NCBI GenBank assembly: GCA_026994125.1
Contig: JALWRJ010000134.1
Coordinates: 1 to 5,051, forward strand
Source of the DNA: Cyclobacteriaceae bacterium
Lineage (GTDB): Bacteria > Bacteroidota > Bacteroidia > Cytophagales > Cyclobacteriaceae
DNA: 5,051 nt
Direction: 5' to 3'
A model generated the notes under the pieces. The model was not told where the DNA came from. It worked only from the letters and a program-made list of their open reading frames with translations, and did no database searches. Positions 1 to 5,051 of this stretch are shown piece after piece. The position numbers and the translations under genes were made by a program. Position 1 is the stretch's first letter. Each line of letters opens with the position of its first letter.

Positions 1-62
1 AAAGCTATATCCAAAACGGAAAACGAAATTTAAAAAAATGTATAGAAACAAACCTTGAGTAA
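1..62 (+). CDS. ECF sigma factor, C-terminal tail only (partial at left edge)
   Basis: Reading from base 3, the frame is open from the window edge to a TAA at 60-62 and gives SYIQNGKRNLKKCIETNLE. The string SYIQNGKRNLK is what I recall as the typical end of sigma-70 region 4 in Bacteroidota ECF sigma factors, just after the helix-turn-helix. The two other forward frames end at 31-33 and 56-58 and give no familiar sequence. The gene directly downstream encodes an anti-sigma domain, the partner expected beside an ECF sigma factor. The sigma stop lies inside that gene, an 8-base overlap that suggests coupled translation. Only 19 residues are visible, so the call rests on this short motif plus context. 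Confidence 0.72.
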   Translation, partial: SYIQNGKRNLKKCIETNLE

Positions 63-1083
63 AGCGAATAACCATAGCAATATAAACAAGCACTTAACGC
101 AAAATGAGCTGCACGATTACGTAAGTGGTGTATTGGGCAATGAAGAAATGTACCGGTTGGAGCTACATTTAAACGATTGCGCCCTATGCAGCGAGGCAGT
201 AGATGGCCTTATGGCAGTGCAAGATAAACAAGCAGCATTTAACAGCCTGCATGAGTTAAAGGCAGGGCAACCTAAACCTCCTGCACGGTTTAATTATGGT
301 GCCATTGCAGCAGGTTTAGCCTCGGTAGCGGTAGTTGGTTTGGTGCTTTGGTTGTTTAACCGGCAGCCGGCTCTACCTGTTTTGGTTGACAACCAACCTG
401 TAAGCAAGCAGCAAACACACCCGTTAAGCCAACAACCACCTACCATAGTTACCGATACGCCACAGGACAGCCTGCCTGCGAACAACCAGTTTACAGAACC
501 CGACCGTCCTGCGCTTGCCTCTACTAATGAAAAAACAACCAATGCTAAAAAGCCTGTGGCTGTTTTACCTGAAACAGCCCCTCCGGCCGAAGCACCTGTT
601 GAACTGACCCTGGATGCCCCTCTGGAAGAAATTATAGTTGAAGCTGATACCGAAAAAAAGGAATCCGAAATAGCCGAAATAGTTACCACCGTTGAGCCAT
701 CACCACCTGTTGCCCGTGCAGCAAAAAAATCAAGTAACCTGGAATCGAAGCAAAATGGTATTAGTACAACCTCCGAAGCCCGGCCCAACCAAAAACAACC
801 TTTGCCAAAAGGAGGCATGGCCGCCCTAAAAACATACATAACCACCCATTTGCAATACCCGGAGCAAGCCCGCCAGGCAAACATAAAAGGCACGGTGCTC
901 ATTGAGGTAACCATTGGCACCGATGGCCGTATTAAAAATATGCAAGTGCTTAAAGCGTTGGGCTATGGCTGCGATGCCGAAGCTATGCGGGTATTAATGG
1001 ATGGCCCTCCCTGGACTCCCAAAGTGGTTAATGGCGTACCCCAAGAGGCTAAAGCACAGGTAAAAGTTAAATTTAAACCTTAA
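55..1083 (+). CDS. Anti-sigma factor (zinc-finger) fused to TonB C-terminal domain
   Basis: A 342-residue single-pass membrane protein. Residues 10-55 form an anti-sigma zinc finger: H38-x3-C42-x2-C45, with H13 placed 25 residues upstream as the likely fourth ligand. Residues 82-101 are a hydrophobic helix. Residues 102-250 are a Pro/Ala/Thr/Glu/Lys-rich, probably extended linker. Residues about 255-342 are a TonB C-terminal domain (PF03544 type), with the YPEQAR motif, a GxVLIEVTIGTDGRI strand pair, GCDAEAMRVL and a PPWTPKVVNG segment. Predicted topology is zinc finger in the cytoplasm and TonB domain in the periplasm. The start is TTG at 55: an in-frame TAG at 43-45 blocks extension, and the next ATG is codon 32, inside the zinc finger. 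The membrane helix has no His, unlike classical TonB helices that work with ExbB/ExbD. It probably binds the sigma factor encoded just upstream and senses an envelope partner; the signal is unknown. Confidence 0.85.
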   Translation: MSKANNHSNINKHLTQNELHDYVSGVLGNEEMYRLELHLNDCALCSEAVDGLMAVQDKQAAFNSLHELKAGQPKPPARFNYGAIAAGLASVAVVGLVLWLFNRQPALPVLVDNQPVSKQQTHPLSQQPPTIVTDTPQDSLPANNQFTEPDRPALASTNEKTTNAKKPVAVLPETAPPAEAPVELTLDAPLEEIIVEADTEKKESEIAEIVTTVEPSPPVARAAKKSSNLESKQNGISTTSEARPNQKQPLPKGGMAALKTYITTHLQYPEQARQANIKGTVLIEVTIGTDGRIKNMQVLKALGYGCDAEAMRVLMDGPPWTPKVVNGVPQEAKAQVKVKFKP

Positions 1084-1110
1084 TTGGCCAAGTTTTAGTA
1101 TCTTAGTTAA

Positions 1111-1752
1111 ATGATAAAAAAGTTAGTAGTTACCATGCTAGGCATCCTGGCCTTTGTAACCTCACAAGGGCAATCAATAGTTGTACAAGGACGTGTGCTG
1201 GCCGATGACACCATGCAACCCCTGCCTTTTGCGCATATTGTTATCGACTCTACCGGAACCACTTCAAATTTGTATGGCGAATTTAAACTAAAAATCAACC
1301 CTACCGATACGCTTCATTTTTCGTACATTGGCTACAAAAAGAAAACCTATACGCTGCCCGATACACTGAAAAGCGAACCCCTAACCATCGAAATCATTTT
1401 GCTAAAAGATATTACATTTTTGCATGGCGTAACCGTAACCTCACTACCCGAAACATTAGACGACCTAAAAGAAGAAGTGTTGGCTACAGAAGTGCCCATT
1501 GAACAAGCCTTGAAAAACGCAAAAAAAGGTATTCAAATTGCTACCTACCAATACTTGTACATGAAATCCTTTAAACTACCTATGAACGCCTATGATAATT
1601 ATGCTATGTTTTTAAAAGGAAACGAAGGGTTAAACCCTGCCGGTGGCAATGTAAAAGGCTTACTAAAGTTTTTGAGAAACCGAGCACAGGGCAAACCTTT
1701 AGAAGGAACTTACCAACACTATAAATACTATCAGAAAACCAAGGGGCAATAA
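1111..1752 (+). CDS. Secreted protein with carboxypeptidase-D-like regulatory domain
   Basis: A 213-residue protein. Residues 1-21 are a signal peptide (basic MIKK, hydrophobic core, likely cleavage after Q-G-Q), so it is exported to the periplasm or envelope. Residues about 23-98 match the carboxypeptidase regulatory-like beta-sandwich common in Bacteroidota: QGRVLADDTMQPLPFAHI, a LYGEFKL turn, then LHFSYIGYKKKTY. After it comes FLHGVTVTSLPET, which resembles the stretch that follows this domain in TonB-dependent receptors, but no plug or barrel follows. Residues 120-213 are Lys/Tyr-rich and I do not recognise them. The start is ATG at 1111, 27 bases after the anti-sigma/TonB stop, so the two may share a transcript. 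Family placement of the N-terminal domain is solid; function is unknown. It could be an envelope partner of the upstream TonB domain or simply an unrelated neighbour. Confidence 0.72.
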   Translation: MIKKLVVTMLGILAFVTSQGQSIVVQGRVLADDTMQPLPFAHIVIDSTGTTSNLYGEFKLKINPTDTLHFSYIGYKKKTYTLPDTLKSEPLTIEIILLKDITFLHGVTVTSLPETLDDLKEEVLATEVPIEQALKNAKKGIQIATYQYLYMKSFKLPMNAYDNYAMFLKGNEGLNPAGGNVKGLLKFLRNRAQGKPLEGTYQHYKYYQKTKGQ

Positions 1753-1758
1753 ACGTAT

Positions 1759-1783
1759 TTGCAAGGTTAGTCTTACCTTTGCA
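1759..1783. repeat. Imperfect inverted repeat overlapping the -7 element
   Basis: TGCAAGGT (1760-1767) and ACCTTTGCA (1775-1783) are reverse complements apart from one extra base in the right arm, separated by 7 bases. The right arm coincides with the candidate -7 box, so a dimeric regulator bound here could block RNA polymerase. The same segment holds the direct repeat TTTGCA at 1758-1763 and 1778-1783, exactly 20 bases apart. An autoregulatory Lrp site is possible because lrp is the next gene, but this is inference from position and the sequence does not match any operator I can name. Confidence 0.35.
1774..1781 (+). promoter_or_regulatory. Candidate -7 promoter element for the lrp operon
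   Basis: TACCTTTG fits the Bacteroidota -7 consensus TAnnTTTG exactly. It lies 83 bases before the lrp ATG in the only sizeable gap on this strand. The -33 partner is unconvincing: the nearest TTTG (1758-1761) leaves only a 12-base spacer, shorter than the roughly 17-23 bases usual for this group. If it is used, transcription would begin near 1786-1790, at the foot of the hairpin that follows. Confidence 0.45.
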
Positions 1784-1790
1784 TCTTTAC

Positions 1791-1820
1791 TAGCCATGTA
1801 GCTAATTGGCTATGTGGCTA
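1791..1820 (+). promoter_or_regulatory. RNA hairpin in the leader before lrp, built on three 8-base repeats
   Basis: Bases 1791-1803 pair with 1808-1820 around an AATT loop, giving 13 continuous pairs: 10 Watson-Crick and 3 G.U (1797/1814, 1798/1813, 1803/1808). On the opposite strand the three wobbles would be A.C mismatches, so the structure favours RNA read from the + strand. Within it, TGTAGCTA, ATTGGCTA and TGTGGCTA (1797-1820) form a tandem of degenerate 8-mers ending in GCTA. No U-rich tract follows, so it is not a typical intrinsic terminator for the gene ending at 1752. It sits at the predicted 5' end of the lrp operon transcript, where it could protect the mRNA or control translation. 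Confidence 0.5.
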
Positions 1821-1863
1821 AGTGCATAAAAAATGAAATTAAAATACCAAACCATACAACATT

Positions 1864-2334
1864 ATGGCAAAATTTAGTTTAGATGATATTGACCGTAATA
1901 TTTTGCGCATTTTACAGAAAGAAGGGCGCATAACCAATGCACAGCTTTCTAAAGATATAGGGCTTTCTCCGGCACCTACGCTGGAACGTGTAAAAAAACT
2001 GGAGCAAACCGGATACATAAAAAGCTATCATGCCGTTCTTGATAAAGAAAAACTGGGGCTGGGTGTTACCACATTTGTAATGGTATCGTTAAAACAGCAT
2101 AATAAAGAAACCATTGAAAAGTTTATTAAAGCCATTGACAACCTGGAGGAAGTAGTGGAATGCCATCATACTACCGGCACAGCCGATTTTATGTTAAAAG
2201 TGGTTTCGGAAGATATTTCGGCCTATCAAAAATTAATGCTCGAAGAAATTACGAACATTGAAGTAATAGCCGATATGCAATCGATGGTTATTTTATCTAC
2301 CTTTAAAGACAGTAAAGCCGTTCCGGTGAAATAA
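1864..2334 (+). CDS. Lrp/AsnC family transcriptional regulator
   Basis: A 156-residue DNA-binding regulator of normal length for the family. Residues 5-52 form the N-terminal helix-turn-helix, starting LDDIDRNILRILQ, with the recognition segment SPAPTLERVKKLEQTGYI (35-52), very close to the Lrp pattern. Residues about 65-145 are the alpha/beta effector and oligomerisation (RAM) domain, including TGTADFMLKV (104-113), the conserved ligand-site region. Such proteins form dimers to octamers or larger and respond to amino acids, often Leu, or to related metabolites. It starts at ATG 1864 after a 111-base gap holding a candidate promoter, an inverted repeat and a hairpin, and ends one base before the next gene. 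As first gene of an operon containing panB, it may regulate this operon in response to a branched-chain amino acid; that is inference. It could equally be a global regulator. Confidence 0.93.
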   Translation: MAKFSLDDIDRNILRILQKEGRITNAQLSKDIGLSPAPTLERVKKLEQTGYIKSYHAVLDKEKLGLGVTTFVMVSLKQHNKETIEKFIKAIDNLEEVVECHHTTGTADFMLKVVSEDISAYQKLMLEEITNIEVIADMQSMVILSTFKDSKAVPVK

Positions 2335-2335
2335 A

Positions 2336-2842
2336 ATGGCAAAAGAGCAACAGATAGTAGTTCTTACTCCTGTTCAAATCGAGCAGAAAATAAGGCGTAT
2401 GGCCTACCAAATTTATGAAAATAATTTTGGTGTAAAAGAACTGGTATTGGCCGGCATTTGTGAACAAGGCGAAGAACTGGCAAACCTATTAGCAGCTATT
2501 ATCGAAGAAATTTCGCCTATACAAACACAGGTAGTAAAAATTAATTTAGATAAAAAAACGCCCTCGAACCCACTCACCACTGATGATGTGCCCGACACAC
2601 ACACCAACAAAGTAGTTATTATGGTGGACGATGTACTAAACACCGGTAAAACACTGGCCTATGGGCTTAAACCTTTTTTGGATAAAAAGATTAAAAAAAT
2701 TGAAGTGGCTGTACTGGTAAACCGAAGCCATACGGCTTTCCCTATTAGCCCAACTTATACCGGATACGAACTGGCCACCACCTTATCGGAACATATTGTG
2801 GTAAAAATGAGTGGTAAACAAAAAGGCGTATATTTAACCTAA
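2336..2842 (+). CDS. PyrR-like phosphoribosyltransferase
   Basis: A 168-residue type I phosphoribosyltransferase-fold protein. The PRPP-binding loop is VVIMVDDVLNTGKT (93-106), with the paired Asp residues and TGKT loop of the family. The overall order follows PyrR, the uracil PRTase and pyr attenuation protein: an N-terminal helix (IEQKIRRMAYQIYEN), LVLAGICEQGEEL (36-48, the PPi-loop region), then VAVLVNRSHTAFPI and YTGYELATTLSEHIVVKM, paralleling PyrR's AVLVDRGHRELPI and YVGKNIPTS blocks. It departs from PyrR at important places: the usual TRG of the PPi loop reads EQG, and the LYRDD segment is replaced by INLDKK. Pyrimidine specificity and RNA binding are therefore doubtful, and I give no gene symbol. 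It follows lrp by one base and precedes panB by three, so all three are surely co-transcribed. The base or nucleotide it acts on is unknown. Confidence 0.82.
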   Translation: MAKEQQIVVLTPVQIEQKIRRMAYQIYENNFGVKELVLAGICEQGEELANLLAAIIEEISPIQTQVVKINLDKKTPSNPLTTDDVPDTHTNKVVIMVDDVLNTGKTLAYGLKPFLDKKIKKIEVAVLVNRSHTAFPISPTYTGYELATTLSEHIVVKMSGKQKGVYLT

Positions 2843-2845
2843 GGC

Positions 2846-3664
2846 ATGTCTGTACACCAACCCAACCCTAAAAAAGTAACTACACACCGGCTGCTCGAAA
2901 TGAAGCAAAAAGGTGAAAAAATTGCCATGCTAACTGCCTACGATTATTCCATGGCTAAATTGCTTGATGGAGCCGGTATTGATGTGTTGCTGGTAGGCGA
3001 TTCGGCCTCTAACGTAATGGCCGGCCACGAAACTACTTTGCCCATTACTCTGGATCAAATGATTTACCATGCAGCCTCGGTAATTAGAGCAGTAAACAGG
3101 GCATTGGTTGTAGTCGATTTACCCTTTGGTTCGTACCAGGGCGATTCAGGCGAAGCCCTGCGCTCGGCCATTCGCATTATGAAAGAAGCCGGAGCCCATG
3201 CAGTAAAACTGGAAGGCGGGCACGAAGTTAAGGAATCAATTGCGCGGATATTAACAGCCGGAGTACCGGTAATGGGGCACTTAGGGCTAACTCCACAAAG
3301 CATTTATAAATTTGGCACCTACACCGTACGGGCTAAACAAGAAGCCGAAGCTAACAAATTACTAGAGGATGCACACATGCTGGAACAGGTAGGCTGCTTT
3401 GCCATTGTGCTCGAAAAAATTCCGGCCAAGCTGGCACAGCAAGTAGCCCAGGCATTATCTATCCCGGTAATTGGCATTGGTGCGGGGGGGCAGGTAGATG
3501 GCCAAGTTCTGGTAATGCAGGACATGCTGGGTATAACCCAGGCATTTCAACCTCGTTTTTTACGCAGGTATGCCGATTTACAAGCCACCATTACCGATGC
3601 CGTTACTCATTATATAACCGATGTAAAATCTAAACATTTTCCGAATGAACAAGAGCAATACTAA
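2846..3664 (+). CDS. panB: 3-methyl-2-oxobutanoate hydroxymethyltransferase
   Basis: PanB, 272 residues, full length. It transfers a hydroxymethyl group from 5,10-methylenetetrahydrofolate to 2-oxoisovalerate, making ketopantoate, the first committed step to pantothenate and CoA in the cytoplasm. It is a (beta/alpha)8 barrel, and the family's key residues are present: [10 protein letters not shown] (28-37); the metal ligand D52 in [15 protein letters not shown]91 in [10 protein letters not shown]; substrate-binding K121 in VKLEGG; catalytic E190 in VLEKIP; and the GIGAG loop at 210-214. The C-terminus [14 protein letters not shown] is typical of Bacteroidota PanB, so the end is native. The start ATG lies 3 bases after the preceding stop. 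One oddity is a run of seven G at 3484-3490, encoding part of GAGGQ just before DGQVLV. The frame is intact across it. The next gene starts inside the last codons. Confidence 0.97.
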   Translation: MSVHQPNPKKVTTHRLLEMKQKGEKIAMLTAYDYSMAKLLDGAGIDVLLVGDSASNVMAGHETTLPITLDQMIYHAASVIRAVNRALVVVDLPFGSYQGDSGEALRSAIRIMKEAGAHAVKLEGGHEVKESIARILTAGVPVMGHLGLTPQSIYKFGTYTVRAKQEAEANKLLEDAHMLEQVGCFAIVLEKIPAKLAQQVAQALSIPVIGIGAGGQVDGQVLVMQDMLGITQAFQPRFLRRYADLQATITDAVTHYITDVKSKHFPNEQEQY

Positions 3665-4211
3665 GGTAATTCAATTGGCCGATTTGCAAGAGGAAGCCAT
3701 TTTGGCCGGTAAAAAACTATTCCCTTCGGATAAAAACTATATTTTAAAGGAAGTGCAGGTACGCACACAACAAGAATTGCTGTTGTGGCTCATTGATCAT
3801 ATAAAGGAATACTACGAGCTTTTTTATAACCCCCTGGGGTTAGTAGATGATACCATTAAAACCATTCGGGCTGCGCATTTTAACAACTTTAACCTTTTTA
3901 ACGAGTTTTACAACCACATGGCCGGCATTTACCGCTACAAGCATGGCGAAGTACAACTCGAATTTTTGTTCGATGGCAACTCGCATTATACCAAGTATAA
4001 AAGCGAATGGAAAGTAACGTTTATGAAATGGGTTACAAAACTATTGGCCAATCCGGTAGTAATGCGTGCTTTTTTAGAGCTAACCGTTTTTGGGGTAGCA
4101 CGCCCCCGCCAGGTAGCACTTATTTTACACCGTATTAAAGGGTATGTAGAAAACCACTTTGGCCTTAAAATTTATAAGTACAAAGGCATACAGGAAACCA
4201 AGGCTGCATAA
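3645..4211 (+). CDS. Uncharacterised 188-residue protein, translationally overlapped with panB
   Basis: I do not recognise this family. The ORF starts at ATG 3645, inside panB, overlaps it by 20 bases in another frame, and ends at TAA 4209-4211. Its codon usage resembles its neighbours and it has no internal break, so it is very likely a real gene. The protein looks soluble and mostly helical, with no signal peptide and no convincing membrane helix. It is rich in Lys, Tyr, Phe and Leu. Landmarks are [21 protein letters not shown] (about 46-66), [20 protein letters not shown] (79-98), a short strand-like [16 protein letters not shown] (103-118), and a C-terminal [21 protein letters not shown] stretch. 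The overlap with panB argues for coupled translation and a place at the end of the lrp-panB operon. No catalytic motif stands out, and I assign no function. Confidence 0.75.
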   Translation: MNKSNTKVIQLADLQEEAILAGKKLFPSDKNYILKEVQVRTQQELLLWLIDHIKEYYELFYNPLGLVDDTIKTIRAAHFNNFNLFNEFYNHMAGIYRYKHGEVQLEFLFDGNSHYTKYKSEWKVTFMKWVTKLLANPVVMRAFLELTVFGVARPRQVALILHRIKGYVENHFGLKIYKYKGIQETKAA

Positions 4212-4283
4212 GATTTTAAACCAAACGTTTCATCCAACTTTTTATCCTTACAGATTATATTACAACTGCCCTGCTAACCTTGG
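4212..4283. other. Convergent intergenic spacer, no clear terminator
   Basis: This 72-base AT-rich spacer separates the end of the + strand operon from the end of the - strand aldehyde dehydrogenase gene. It contains a short palindrome AAACGTTT (4223-4230), a T-rich run at 4239-4243, and TAACC-TT-GGTTA at 4275-4286 touching the - strand stop codon. None makes a GC-rich stem followed by a U tract on either strand, so I do not call an intrinsic terminator. Transcripts from the two sides may overlap or end by another mechanism. Confidence 0.5.
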
Positions 4284-5051
4284 TTATTCGCCATAAGGCA
4301 CCCAAATATTTTTGATTTCGGTTGCGTGGCGCAGAAAATCGTGGGCTGGCACATGAGCCGGATTAAACCAATTGCGCGATTTGCCATGGTTTACCCAGGT
4401 GCGTTTCATATTTTCGGCTGCTGCTTTTTGCACCAGGGCACTGCCTTCAGCTGAACCAAAGTACCAAAGCCCATCCACATCATCGTGATTGGCCAGCACC
4501 TTGGTAAGGCCTTCTTTATCGCCTGTTACTATATTAATTACACCGCCCGGAACATCCGAGGTCTCCAGTACCTGGTACAAATCGGTAGCTGCCAGGGGAG
4601 CTGTTTCGGATGGAATGGCCACTACAGTATTGCCCATGGCCACCAGTGGTATAACTGTAGAAATAAAACCAAGTAAAGGAGCCTCGTTGGGGCAGGTTAT
4701 GCCCACCACTCCCACAGGTTCTTTCATGGCCAGGGTTACATTTCTAAAGGGAGTTGCATGTACCTGGCTATCGTATTTATCGGCCAGGGCCGCATACGTA
4801 AAAATACGTTCGATGGAAGCCTCTACCTCTACCATGGCCTTTTTAACCGATTGGTTTAATAAACCGGCCAAGCGCTGGGCAAAATCTTCGGCTCGGGCTT
4901 CCAGGTTTTCGGCCAGGTAGTAAAGCACTTGTGCACGCGTATGGGCCGGTGTTTTTGCCCAGGCCGCTGCAGCATGGGCTGCCTCTACTGCGTTTCGAAT
5001 GTCCTTACGGTTGCCTTCGCCTACTTCGGCTATAAAATTGCCTTTGGTATC
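4284..5051 (-). CDS. Aldehyde dehydrogenase family protein, C-terminal non-catalytic domain (partial)
   Basis: The - strand frame is open from the right edge (GAT, 5049-5051) to a TAA at 4284-4286, giving the last 255 residues; the start lies outside. A GTG at 4926-4928 is not the start, because the 41 residues before it continue the family pattern (GNFIAEVGEGNRKDIRNAV). ALDH landmarks are EPVGVVGITCPNEAPLL, MGNTVVAIPSETAPL, VPGGVINIVTG and WYFGSAEG. Active-site features are lost: the PWN triad reads CPN, the Lys before PSE is Ile (4614-4616), and the ELGGKS region reads VNHGKS with no Glu. The catalytic-Cys subdomain is absent, since the chain jumps to a C-terminal FLRHATEIKNIWVPYGE. This fits the truncated second domain of ALDH16-type double-domain enzymes, whose first domain would be upstream off the edge. 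The assignment to ALDH16 is from memory of the family. Confidence 0.82.
   Translation of the reverse strand, partial: DTKGNFIAEVGEGNRKDIRNAVEAAHAAAAWAKTPAHTRAQVLYYLAENLEARAEDFAQRLAGLLNQSVKKAMVEVEASIERIFTYAALADKYDSQVHATPFRNVTLAMKEPVGVVGITCPNEAPLLGFISTVIPLVAMGNTVVAIPSETAPLAATDLYQVLETSDVPGGVINIVTGDKEGLTKVLANHDDVDGLWYFGSAEGSALVQKAAAENMKRTWVNHGKSRNWFNPAHVPAHDFLRHATEIKNIWVPYGE

Noticed and set aside
38..58. ATG at 38 as the start of the anti-sigma/TonB gene
   Set aside because: It lies in a different frame and reaches TGA at 56-58 after six codons.
294..920. Long - strand open frame antisense to the anti-sigma/TonB gene
   Set aside because: Its translation is Ser/Val/Gly-rich low-complexity sequence with no domain, and it mirrors the Pro/Thr-rich linker of a well-supported + strand gene.
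1084..1110. Promoter for the secreted-protein gene (TATCTTAG at 1099-1106)
   Set aside because: It deviates from the TAnnTTTG consensus, has no correctly spaced -33 element, and the 27-base gap fits read-through from the upstream gene.
1791..1820. Intrinsic terminator of the secreted-protein gene
   Set aside because: The stem is moderate, the loop is AT, and it is followed by AGTGCATAAAAAATG, not a U-rich run.
1797..1820. CRISPR-like or satellite repeat
   Set aside because: There are only three degenerate 8-base units without spacers, far too short for an array.
2413..2643. - strand frame inside the phosphoribosyltransferase gene, and similar frames at 1107-1298, 3064-3303 and 3319-3525
   Set aside because: All are antisense shadows of strongly supported + strand genes, with no recognisable domains.
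4485..4920. Two + strand open frames opposite the aldehyde dehydrogenase
   Set aside because: The - strand product has clear ALDH motifs across the whole stretch. The + strand frames show no family features and no promoter.
4926..4928. GTG as the start of the - strand aldehyde dehydrogenase gene
   Set aside because: The frame stays open to the window edge, and the extra 41 residues continue a normal ALDH N-terminal pattern, so the gene is cut by the edge.

Overview
The window reads as a chromosomal segment from a member of the Bacteroidota, probably a Chitinophagales-, Cytophagales- or Saprospirales-like lineage. The evidence is an ECF sigma/anti-sigma pair, a Bacteroidota-style TonB C-terminal domain, a secreted protein with a carboxypeptidase-D-like regulatory domain, a TAnnTTTG-type -7 element, the absence of clear Shine-Dalgarno sequences, and moderate AT richness. 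No rRNA, tRNA, CRISPR array, insertion sequence or phage gene is visible. The window is almost fully coding: the longest gene-free stretches are about 111 bases (1753-1863) and 72 bases (4212-4283).

Left block (1-1752, + strand): the last codons of an ECF sigma factor run into, and overlap, a 342-residue protein. That protein fuses an N-terminal zinc-binding anti-sigma domain, one membrane helix, a long periplasmic linker and a C-terminal TonB domain. A short secreted protein with a carboxypeptidase-D-like beta-sandwich follows 27 bases later. Together they look like an envelope-sensing sigma/anti-sigma unit whose sensor end is a TonB domain.

Middle block (1753-4211, + strand): a compact intergenic region carries a candidate -7 promoter element and a 13-pair hairpin with G.U wobbles, built from three 8-base repeats. 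It precedes a tight operon: an Lrp/AsnC regulator, a divergent PyrR-like phosphoribosyltransferase (1-base gap), panB (3-base gap) and an unrecognised 188-residue protein that overlaps panB by 20 bases. PanB commits 2-oxoisovalerate, a valine-pathway intermediate, to pantothenate and CoA. Co-transcription with an amino-acid-responsive Lrp-type regulator is therefore plausible.

Right block (4284-5051, - strand): the C-terminal 255 residues of a convergently oriented aldehyde-dehydrogenase-family protein, whose start lies outside the window. The visible part keeps the NAD-fold landmarks but lacks the catalytic-Cys subdomain and the general-base Glu. It looks like the non-catalytic second domain of an ALDH16-type double-domain protein.

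Most of this is recognisable housekeeping or envelope-regulation content, and I do not see a clearly new defence or mobile system. The most distinctive items are the anti-sigma-TonB fusion, the structured leader before the lrp operon, the pseudo-ALDH domain and the uncharacterised protein overlapping panB.
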